Assembly (NCBI RefSeq): GCF_003611585.1
Contig: NZ_RAVW01000039.1
Coordinates: 1-34,926 of the forward strand
Length of the DNA: 34,926 bases
From: Corallococcus exercitus
GTDB taxonomy: Bacteria; Myxococcota; Myxococcia; Myxococcales; Myxococcaceae
Direction: 5' to 3'
Under the pieces are notes generated by a model, which was not told where the DNA came from, ran no database searches, and was given only the letters and a program-made list of their open reading frames with translations. Shown piece after piece: positions 16,421 to 23,110 of this stretch (positions are counted from its first letter, which is position 1; each line of letters opens with the position of its first letter). A program made the position numbers and the translations under genes.

Positions 16421-17221
16421 ATGAGCGTCCTCCTGCCATGGACCGTGGGCCTGCTCCTGTTCGCCAGTGGCGTCGGGCCCGAACCCAAGCCCGAGCGCGT
16501 GCTGCGCGTGTGCGCGGACCCCAACAACCTGCCCTTCTCCAACGCGCGCGGCGAGGGCTTCGAGAACCGGCTGGCCCAGCTGCTGGGCCGCGAGCTGAAG
16601 GCGCGCGTCGAGTACACGTGGTGGGCGCAGCGCCGGGGCTTCATCCGCAGCACGCTCAAGGCGAACCTGTGCGACGTGGTGATGGGCGTACCCACGGAGC
16701 TGGAGATGGTGCTGCCCACGCGGCCCTACTACCGCTCCACCTACGTGTTCGTGACGAAGAAGGACGGCGGGCCGGAGGTCCGCTCCTTCGACGACCCCGT
16801 CCTGCACCAGGTGAAGGTGGGCGTGCACCTGGTGGGTGACGACTTCTCCAACACCCCGCCCGCGCATGCCCTCACCCGGCGCGGCATCATCCAGAACGTC
16901 GTCGGCTACACCCTCTACGGGGACTACGCGGAGGACAGCCCGCCCTCCGCGCTGGTGGAGGCCGTGCGAAGGGGCGACGTGGACGTGGCGGTGGTGTGGG
17001 GGCCGCTCGCCGGCTACTACGCGCGCCGCCCGGGGGTGCCGCTCACGCTGTCGCCCGTGAGTCCGCAGGTGGATCCGCCGGGGCTGGTGTTCGCCTTCGA
17101 CATCGCCTTGGGCGTGCGCCGGGGTGACCAGGCCCTGCGCGACGAGCTGGACGCGGCGCTGACGCGGCGCAAGCGCGAGGTGCGCGCCCTGCTCGCGAGC
17201 TACGGGGTGCCGTCGCCATGA
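16421..17221 (+). CDS. XoxJ/MxaJ-like periplasmic binding protein associated with quinoprotein dehydrogenase
   Basis: A 266-residue exported protein with a hydrophobic signal region (WTVGLLLFASG) and the type II solute-binding fold. Family hallmarks are VLRVCADPNNLPFSN at the mature N terminus, GFENRLAQLLGRELKARVEYTWW, FIRSTLKANLCDVVMGVP and GDVDVAVVWGPLAGYYA. It lacks an ABC transporter partner. Proteins of this family sit next to PQQ dehydrogenases in methylotrophs, where XoxJ/MxaJ is thought to help activate or mature the enzyme. It starts 7 nt after the dehydrogenase stop and overlaps the next gene as ATGA. The F-J-cytochrome order here resembles mxaFJG. Confidence 0.9.
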   Translation: MSVLLPWTVGLLLFASGVGPEPKPERVLRVCADPNNLPFSNARGEGFENRLAQLLGRELKARVEYTWWAQRRGFIRSTLKANLCDVVMGVPTELEMVLPTRPYYRSTYVFVTKKDGGPEVRSFDDPVLHQVKVGVHLVGDDFSNTPPAHALTRRGIIQNVVGYTLYGDYAEDSPPSALVEAVRRGDVDVAVVWGPLAGYYARRPGVPLTLSPVSPQVDPPGLVFAFDIALGVRRGDQALRDELDAALTRRKREVRALLASYGVPSP

Positions 17222-17772
17222 AGCCTCGAATCCTCCTGGGGACCCTCGTCCTCCTCACCGCGTGCGAGCGCGAGCAGCGCCGCTTCCAGGAGCTGCCCGC
17301 GGCCGCGCGTCCCGCCGCGCGCGACGTCCAGGTGTCGGAGCTCCAGCCGGGCCCCGTCGCGGCGCCCCCGTCCGAGCCCGCGCCGGCCACTCGCGCGGCG
17401 TCGGAGGACAACGCCTACGACGTCAGCGAGGGCAAGCGGCTCTACGTCTGGTTCAACTGCGCGGGGTGCCACGCGGCGGGCGGCGGGGGCGGCATGGGGC
17501 CGCCGCTGCTCGACGCGAAGTGGCGCTACGGCAGCGAGCCGGAGAACATCTACGCCACCATCGTCGAGGGCCGGCCCAACGGCATGCCGTCCTTCCGGGG
17601 GAAGATTCCGGACACGCAGGTGTGGCAGTTGGTCGCGTACGTGCGGTCCATGAGCGGGCTGCTCAAGAAGGACGTGGCGCCCGGCCGGAGCGACACGCTC
17701 AACACCCGCCCCTCGGAGTCCAGCAAGGCCCGGGAGACGCCGCGCCCCGAAGAGGTGGAGCAGCCGCGATGA
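17218..17772 (+). CDS. Lipoprotein c-type cytochrome (putative dehydrogenase electron acceptor)
   Basis: A 184-residue protein. The signal peptide ends in lipobox LLTAC (Cys16), so the mature protein is lipid-anchored. A Pro/Ala-rich tether (about 30-65) leads to one cytochrome c domain with the heme-binding motif CAGCH (81-85) and a probable axial Met123 (NGMPSF). A charged C-terminal tail of about 30 residues follows. Position directly after the XoxJ-like gene and before cox subunit II suggests it carries electrons from the PQQ enzyme to the oxidase, the role of XoxG/MxaG. It overlaps its neighbours by 4 nt on both sides, so translation is coupled. Confidence 0.9.
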   Translation: MKPRILLGTLVLLTACEREQRRFQELPAAARPAARDVQVSELQPGPVAAPPSEPAPATRAASEDNAYDVSEGKRLYVWFNCAGCHAAGGGGGMGPPLLDAKWRYGSEPENIYATIVEGRPNGMPSFRGKIPDTQVWQLVAYVRSMSGLLKKDVAPGRSDTLNTRPSESSKARETPRPEEVEQPR

Positions 17773-18809
17773 GGCGCCTGTTGCCACTGCTGCTGGCCTG
17801 CACCGGGTGCGGTGGGCTGCGCATGCTCGACGCGCGGGGGCCGCATGTCGCGCGCCTGCGCTCGCTCTGGGACCTGCTGTTCCTCATCTCCGCCGTCGTG
17901 CTCGCGGGCGTGGTGTTGATGATGCTCGGTGCGCTGCTGCGCCGCCGGGGGGGCTCCCGCGCCCAGGTGCCAGAGGTGGAGGCCCACTCGGTGCCGCCGG
18001 GCGGTGAGGGGGCACGGCCCGTGGACCCCGCCCGCGAGCGGCGCATGGGCAGCGCCGTGGGCACCGCCGCCGTCCTCACGGTGGTGCTGCTCTTCGTCAT
18101 CACCGTGGCCAACGCGAGCACGGGCGCGGCGCTCGCGCGGCTGCGCAGCCCGGACGCGCTGGAGATTCAAGTGGTGGGGCACCAGTGGTGGTGGGAGTTC
18201 CGCGTGCAGGACGCGGATCCCTCGCGCAACCTGGTCACCGCCAACGAGCTGCACGTGCCGGTGGGCCGCCCCGTCGTCCTCAAGCTCAACTCGCGCGACG
18301 TCATCCACAGCTTCTGGGTGCCGGAGCTCACCAACAAGCGCGACCTCATCCCCGGCCAGCAGAACACGCTGGAGCTCCAGGCGGACCGGCCCGGCGTCTT
18401 CAAGGGCCAGTGCTACGAGTTCTGCGGCCTGCAGCACGCGAAGATGGGCTTCGTCATCGTGGCGGAGGCCCCGGAGCAGTTCGAGGCCTGGCGCAATCAG
18501 CAGCTCCAGCCCGCGCCGCAGCCCACGGACCCCGTCGCGCAGCGCGGCCAGCAGGTGTTCCTCCAGGGCCCGTGCGCGCTGTGCCACGCCATCAGCGGCA
18601 CCGACGCCGCCGCGAGCACGGGGCCCAACCTCACCCACGTCGCCAGCCGCTCCACGCTGGCCGCCGGCACGCTGCCCTTCGACCGGGGCCACCTGGCCGG
18701 ATGGATCCTCAACTCGCAGAGCCTCAAGCCCGGCAACAACATGCCCGCCCTCACCCTGCCGCCGGATGACCTCCAGGCCCTGCTCGTCTACCTGGAGTCG
18801 CTGAAGTGA
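17769..18809 (+). CDS. coxB: Cytochrome c oxidase subunit II with fused cytochrome c (caa3 type)
   Basis: A 346-residue protein. The N terminus has a lipobox-like sequence (LLLAC or CTGC, Cys11/14). Two membrane helices follow (about 33-57 and 97-115) with an unusually long Pro/Arg-rich loop between them. The cupredoxin domain has VVGHQWWWEFR (136-145) and a complete CuA site: H180, C215, C219, H223 and M226. A C-terminal cytochrome c domain with CALCH (269-273) and a likely axial Met325 marks it as caa3 type. It receives electrons from the upstream cytochrome and passes them to subunit I. The ATG at 17769 overlaps the upstream stop, and the stop overlaps the GTG of coxA. Confidence 0.95.
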   Translation: MRRLLPLLLACTGCGGLRMLDARGPHVARLRSLWDLLFLISAVVLAGVVLMMLGALLRRRGGSRAQVPEVEAHSVPPGGEGARPVDPARERRMGSAVGTAAVLTVVLLFVITVANASTGAALARLRSPDALEIQVVGHQWWWEFRVQDADPSRNLVTANELHVPVGRPVVLKLNSRDVIHSFWVPELTNKRDLIPGQQNTLELQADRPGVFKGQCYEFCGLQHAKMGFVIVAEAPEQFEAWRNQQLQPAPQPTDPVAQRGQQVFLQGPCALCHAISGTDAAASTGPNLTHVASRSTLAAGTLPFDRGHLAGWILNSQSLKPGNNMPALTLPPDDLQALLVYLESLK

Positions 18810-20740
18810 GCACCGCCCTCCCCACTCCGCCGGAGCCTGCCTCCGTGCGCGACGACGAGGCCTGGGAGCGCCTCCACCTGGAGCGCACCTGGGGCCCGAA
18901 GAAGGGCCTCATCGGCTGGCTGAGCGAGGTGCACCACACCGCCATCGCGAAGCGCTACATCATCACCGCGTTCGTCTTCTTCCTGCTGGGTGGAGTGGAG
19001 GCACTGCTGATGCGCTGGCAGCTCTCCGGGCCGGAGAAGCAGGTGATGGGGCCGGACCTGTACAACCAGGTCTTCACGATGCACGGCAGCACCATGATGT
19101 TCCTCTTCGCCGTGCCGATGATGGAGGGCGTGGGGCTGTACCTGGTGCCGCTGATGATTGGCACGCGCAACGCGGCGTTCCCGCGCCTCAACGCCTTTGG
19201 CTACTGGACGTACCTCATTGGCGGCGTGCTGCTCTACGCGGGCTTCCTCCTCAACGTGGGGCCGGATGCCGGCTGGTTCAGCTACGTGCCGCTGGCGGGG
19301 CCGCAGTACTCGCCGGGCAAGCGCGTGGACATCTGGGCGCAGATGATCACCTTCACGGAGCTGGCGGGCCTGGCGGGCGCGGTGAACCTCATCGTCACGG
19401 TGTTCAAGCACCGCGCGCCGGGCATGTCGCTCAACCGCATGCCGCTGTTCGTGTGGGCCATGCTGGTGAAGTCGTTCATGGTCGTCTTCGCCATGCCCGC
19501 GGTGATGGTGGCCAGCACGTGCCTGGCCATGGACCGGCTCATCGGCACGCACTTCTTCAACCCGGCCGAGGGCGGTGACGCGCTCCTCTGGCAGCACCTG
19601 TTCTGGTTCTTCGGGCACCCGGAGGTCTACATCATCTTCATCCCCGCGCTGGGGATGCTGTCCTCCATCCTGGCCGTCTTCACCCGCCGCCAGGTGTTCG
19701 GCTACCTGCCGGTGGTGCTGTCCATGGTGTCCATCGGGTTCATCGGCTTCGGGCTGTGGGTGCACCACATGTTCGCCACCGGGCTGCCGCAGCTGGGGCA
19801 GAGCTTCTTCACCGCCGCCAGCCTCATGGTGGCGCTGCCCAGCGGCGTGCAGATCTTCTGCTGGCTGGCCACGCTGTGGGGCGGGCGACTGTGGATGCGG
19901 CTGCCCCTGTACTGGGTGCTGGCCTTCTTCGCGGTGTTCGTCACCGGCGGCCTGACGGGCGTGATGCTGGGCACGTACTCGGTGGATCAGCAGGTGCACG
20001 ACACCCACTTCGTGGTGGCGCACTTCCACTACGTGCTGATTGGCGGCGCGGTGTTCCCGCTCTTCGGCGGGCTCTACTACTGGTTCCCGAAGATGACCGG
20101 GCGGATGCTGGGCGAGCGCCTGGGGAAGTGGAACTTCTGGACCTTCTTCATCGGCTTCAACCTGACGTTCTTCCCGCTGCACTTCCTGGGGATGATGGGG
20201 ATGCCGCGCCGCGTGTACACGTACGGCGTGGACCGGGGCTGGCAGCCGCTCAACCTGCTGGCCACGGCGGGCGCGGTCATCATGGCGGTGAGCATCACGC
20301 TCCTCCTGGTGAACATCTTCTGGAGCCTGAAGCGGGGCGAGGTGGCCGGGGACGACCCGTGGGGCGCGGACACGCTGGAGTGGAGCACCACGTCGCCGCC
20401 GCCCTCGTACAACTTCCTGCACCTGCCCACGGTGCGCGGGCGCTACGCGCGGTGGACGGCGGCGGAGGACCAGCCCGTCGTCACCGGCGTGCGCAGCGAC
20501 CGCAAGGAGGTGCTCGTCACGCGGCTCTTGGACGCGGCGCCGGACCACCGCGCGGAGCTGCCCGGCCCCACGCTGTGGCCGCTGTGGGTGGCGCTGGCCA
20601 CGGGCGTGTTCTTCATCATGTGCATCTTCACGCCCTGGGGCGTCGTCGTGGGCGGGGTGCTGCTGTTCATCACGCTGACGGGCTGGTTCTGGCCCCGGCC
20701 GCCCTACAAGGAAGAGCTGGCCCCGGAGCAACCGTCATGA
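18806..20740 (+). CDS. coxA: Cytochrome c oxidase subunit I
   Basis: A 644-residue heme-copper oxidase core subunit with 12 core helices plus two more at the C terminus. Ligands present are H93 (heme a), H271 of FGHPEVY with cross-linking Y275 and the Glu E273, H320-H321 (CuB), and H406/H408 (hemes a3 and a) in VVAHFHYV. HPEVY makes it A1-like. Two proton-channel positions differ from classical A1 enzymes: N122 (RNAAFPRLN) stands for the D-channel Asp, and Q349 (LPSGVQIF) for the K-channel Lys. Heme and copper ligands are intact, so it should reduce O2, but its proton uptake routes may differ. The start is GTG overlapping the coxB stop, with GGAG upstream. The C terminus overlaps coxC. Confidence 0.95.
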   Translation: MSTALPTPPEPASVRDDEAWERLHLERTWGPKKGLIGWLSEVHHTAIAKRYIITAFVFFLLGGVEALLMRWQLSGPEKQVMGPDLYNQVFTMHGSTMMFLFAVPMMEGVGLYLVPLMIGTRNAAFPRLNAFGYWTYLIGGVLLYAGFLLNVGPDAGWFSYVPLAGPQYSPGKRVDIWAQMITFTELAGLAGAVNLIVTVFKHRAPGMSLNRMPLFVWAMLVKSFMVVFAMPAVMVASTCLAMDRLIGTHFFNPAEGGDALLWQHLFWFFGHPEVYIIFIPALGMLSSILAVFTRRQVFGYLPVVLSMVSIGFIGFGLWVHHMFATGLPQLGQSFFTAASLMVALPSGVQIFCWLATLWGGRLWMRLPLYWVLAFFAVFVTGGLTGVMLGTYSVDQQVHDTHFVVAHFHYVLIGGAVFPLFGGLYYWFPKMTGRMLGERLGKWNFWTFFIGFNLTFFPLHFLGMMGMPRRVYTYGVDRGWQPLNLLATAGAVIMAVSITLLLVNIFWSLKRGEVAGDDPWGADTLEWSTTSPPPSYNFLHLPTVRGRYARWTAAEDQPVVTGVRSDRKEVLVTRLLDAAPDHRAELPGPTLWPLWVALATGVFFIMCIFTPWGVVVGGVLLFITLTGWFWPRPPYKEELAPEQPS

Positions 20741-21351
20741 GCCCTCCGCGCCGCACGCTGGACGTGTCGCACCTGCCCACCTTCGCCTTCGGCCACCGCG
20801 ATCCGCTGTGGTGGGGCGTCACCGGGCTGATGGCCATCGAGTCCACGGCCTTCGCGTTGATGTTCGCCAGCTACTTCTACATCCGGGGCAACTTCCCCCA
20901 CTTCCCGCCCACCGCGCTGCCCTTCTACGTGAAGGTGCTGGCCGCGGTGATCACCGGCGTGATGCTGCTGAGCGTGGTGCCCATCCACTACGCCAACCGC
21001 GCGGCGCTGAAGGGAAGGCTGCGCGGGATGCGCTGGGGGCTGGCGCTGGGGAGCCTGCTGGGCTTCGTCGTCGTGGCGCTGCGCATCGTGGAGTTCCTGT
21101 GGATTGGCTTCCGCTGGGACACGCACGCATACGGGTCCATCTTCTGGTTCATCGTGGGCATGCACACCGTGCACACCATCTCCGGCTCGCTGGAGGACCT
21201 GCTGCTGCTGGGGGTGCTGTTCAAGGGGCCGGTGGAAGAGAAGCACCTGGTGGACGTGCACACCAACGGCCGCTACTGGTTCTTCGTCGTCGCCAGTTGG
21301 CTGCCCATCTACGTGATTCTCTACCTGGACCCCGCGGTCCTCGCGAGCTGA
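20737..21351 (+). CDS. coxC: Cytochrome c oxidase subunit III
   Basis: A 204-residue membrane protein with five predicted helices, the short bacterial form of subunit III. Family features include FASYFYIRGNF in the first helix region, the glutamate-containing IESTAFALMF segment, GMHTVHTISG (conserved H-x2-H) and the C-terminal GRYWFFVVASWLPIYVILYL. Subunit III stabilises the O2 and proton pathways of subunit I. The ATG at 20737 overlaps the coxA stop (ATGA). It is followed 12 nt later by a small membrane-protein gene. Confidence 0.94.
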   Translation: MSPPRRTLDVSHLPTFAFGHRDPLWWGVTGLMAIESTAFALMFASYFYIRGNFPHFPPTALPFYVKVLAAVITGVMLLSVVPIHYANRAALKGRLRGMRWGLALGSLLGFVVVALRIVEFLWIGFRWDTHAYGSIFWFIVGMHTVHTISGSLEDLLLLGVLFKGPVEEKHLVDVHTNGRYWFFVVASWLPIYVILYLDPAVLAS

Positions 21352-21363
21352 AGGGGAGACGTC

Positions 21364-21738
21364 ATGTCACACGCGACTTCGGACGACGGCGTGGGCACGC
21401 GGCGCAACGTGGCCCTCTGGGCGGGCGTGCTGCTGCCGCCGTTCGCGTGGCTGCTGGCGCTCCAGGTGAGCTACAGCCTGGTGACGTCCAATTGCCAGAA
21501 GGCCCGGCCCGCGCTGCTGCACGGTGTGCTCGTGGGCGCGGTCGTGCTGCTGGGCGTAGGGGCGTTCCTGGCGTGGCGTTCGTGGCGGGCGCTGCGGGGG
21601 AAGCCGGGCACGCTGGAGGACAGCGGCGTGGGCCGCGCCCGCTTCATGGCCGCATTCGGGCTGCTGGCGAGCGGGCTGTTCACCCTGCTGCTCGTGGCCA
21701 CCGCGGTTCCCACCTTCCTGCTGAGGCCCTGTGACTGA
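21364..21738 (+). CDS. Small membrane protein in the cox cluster, unknown function
   Basis: A 124-residue protein with three hydrophobic segments (about 18-38, 52-70 and 93-117) joined by a basic cytoplasmic-type loop. There is one cysteine in the first loop (C44) and one near the C terminus (C123). GGGGAGA stands just before the ATG. I do not recognise a family. The place between subunit III and the assembly factor CtaG is where caa3 clusters often carry subunit IV or other small accessory proteins, so an oxidase accessory or assembly role is inferred from context only. Its last codons overlap the start of the next gene. Confidence 0.75.
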   Translation: MSHATSDDGVGTRRNVALWAGVLLPPFAWLLALQVSYSLVTSNCQKARPALLHGVLVGAVVLLGVGAFLAWRSWRALRGKPGTLEDSGVGRARFMAAFGLLASGLFTLLLVATAVPTFLLRPCD

Positions 21739-22678
21739 GCGCATGCGACGGCTCCCCTGCCTTCTCCTGGCCTTGCCCTCCGTGGCGTGGGCCCATGGCG
21801 GCGAGACGCACCACCTGAACGCGCACGACGTGCTGCGCTGGTGGACGTGGGATCCGCTGGTGATGGGGATGCTCGCCGTCTCCGGCGTGCTGTACGTGCG
21901 GGGCCTGCGGGCGCTGTGGCGGCACGCGGCCCCGGGCAAGGGCGTGCGCGGGTGGGAGGCGGGGATGTTCGCCCTGGGGTGGCTGACGCTGGGGGTGGCG
22001 CTGCTGTCGCCGCTGGACCGGCTGAGCGACATCCTGTTCTCCGCGCACATGACGCAGCATGAGCTGCTGATGCTGGTGGCGGCGCCGTTGCTGGTGCTGG
22101 GCCGGCCGCATGTGACGGCGCTGTGGGCGCTGCCGGAGGCGTCGCGTGCGCCGGTGGCCCAGGCGTTCCAGGGACCGAGGACGCGCGCGGTCTGGCGCGG
22201 GGTGACGGGGCCGTTCGTGGTGCTGGTGCTGCATGCGGTGGCGCGCTGGGTGTGGCACGTGCCCGCGCTGTTCGAGGCGGCGCTGGAGAACGACGCGGTG
22301 CACGCGGTGCAGCACCTGTGCTTCTTCGGCACGGCGGCGCTGTTCTGGTGGGCGCTCTTGCGCGGGCGCTACGGGAAGGCGGGATACGGGGTGGGGGTGT
22401 TGTTCGTGTTCGCCACGGCGGCGCACACCAGCATCCTGGGGGCGCTGCTCACCTTCGCGCGGTCGGTCTGGTATCCGCTGTACGCGCGCCGGGCGGTGGA
22501 GTGGGGCCTGGGGGCGCTGGAGGACCAGCAGCTCGCGGGGCTCATCATGTGGGTGCCGTCGGGAGCGCTCTTCCTGGCGATGGGGCTGGCGTTGTTCGCG
22601 GCGTGGCTGGGGGAGTCGGAGCGGCGCGCGGACATCGCCACGGGCGAGTCCGCGGCGCCGAGGGAGACGGTGCCGTGA
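21731..22678 (+). CDS. ctaG: Caa3-type cytochrome oxidase assembly protein CtaG
   Basis: A 315-residue membrane protein of the Caa3_CtaG family, needed for assembly (probably copper insertion) of caa3 oxidases. It has a signal-like N terminus ending SVAWAHGG, then seven hydrophobic helices. Conserved His-rich patches lie at FSAHMTQHELLMLVAAPLL, RWVWHVPALF, VQHLCFFG and ATAAHTSILGALL. The start is GTG 21731 (overlapping the upstream gene by 8 nt, GAGG close before it) or ATG 21743 just after the upstream stop; both give the same mature protein. Its stop overlaps the next GTG. Confidence 0.92.
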   Translation: MTERMRRLPCLLLALPSVAWAHGGETHHLNAHDVLRWWTWDPLVMGMLAVSGVLYVRGLRALWRHAAPGKGVRGWEAGMFALGWLTLGVALLSPLDRLSDILFSAHMTQHELLMLVAAPLLVLGRPHVTALWALPEASRAPVAQAFQGPRTRAVWRGVTGPFVVLVLHAVARWVWHVPALFEAALENDAVHAVQHLCFFGTAALFWWALLRGRYGKAGYGVGVLFVFATAAHTSILGALLTFARSVWYPLYARRAVEWGLGALEDQQLAGLIMWVPSGALFLAMGLALFAAWLGESERRADIATGESAAPRETVP

Positions 22679-23049
22679 GGGCTGCATGGGTGGTGATGGT
22701 GTTGCTCGTAGGAGGCTGCAAGCAGGCGGCGGAGCAGGACGCGAAGCAGACGGCGGTGGCCATCACGGGCGGCGACGTGGAGCGCGGCAAGGCGGCGTTG
22801 CAGCACTACGGCTGCGGCGGCTGTCACGTGATTCCGGGCGTGCCGGGGGCCACAGGCCAGGTGGGGCCGTCGATGGCGGGCATCGCGCTGCGCACGTATC
22901 TGGCGGGCCGGCTGCCCAACGCGCCGGAGAACATGGTGCGGTGGGTGCAGCATCCGCAGGCCGTGGAGCCGGGCAACGCGATGCCCGAGCTGGGCGTCAA
23001 GGATGGCGACGCGCGCGACATCGCGGCGTATCTGTACACGTTGCGGTGA
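22675..23049 (+). CDS. Lipoprotein c-type cytochrome
   Basis: A 124-residue protein with signal peptide and lipobox LVGGC (Cys15). A short tether leads to one cytochrome c domain with heme motif CGGCH (47-51), the GQVGPSMAGI loop and a likely axial Met103 (GNAMPELG). It resembles small cytochromes at the end of caa3 operons and the cytochrome c domain of subunit II. It could be an electron donor to the oxidase parallel to the cytochrome at 17218. The start is GTG overlapping the ctaG stop, with AGGGAG at good spacing. It appears to be the last gene of the tightly overlapping cluster. Confidence 0.9.
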   Translation: MRAAWVVMVLLVGGCKQAAEQDAKQTAVAITGGDVERGKAALQHYGCGGCHVIPGVPGATGQVGPSMAGIALRTYLAGRLPNAPENMVRWVQHPQAVEPGNAMPELGVKDGDARDIAAYLYTLR

Positions 23050-23110
23050 AGACGCCGTCGGCGTTCAGCGTGCTCGCCCGGCGGCCCGACATCCAGTAGA
23101 GCGGGGCGCG

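Noticed and set aside
18788-20731. Long open frame on the - strand opposite CoxA (about 647 codons).
   Set aside because: It is a shadow of coxA: the translation is rich in His, Arg, Gln and Ala with no recognisable motif. The + strand carries all heme-copper ligands.
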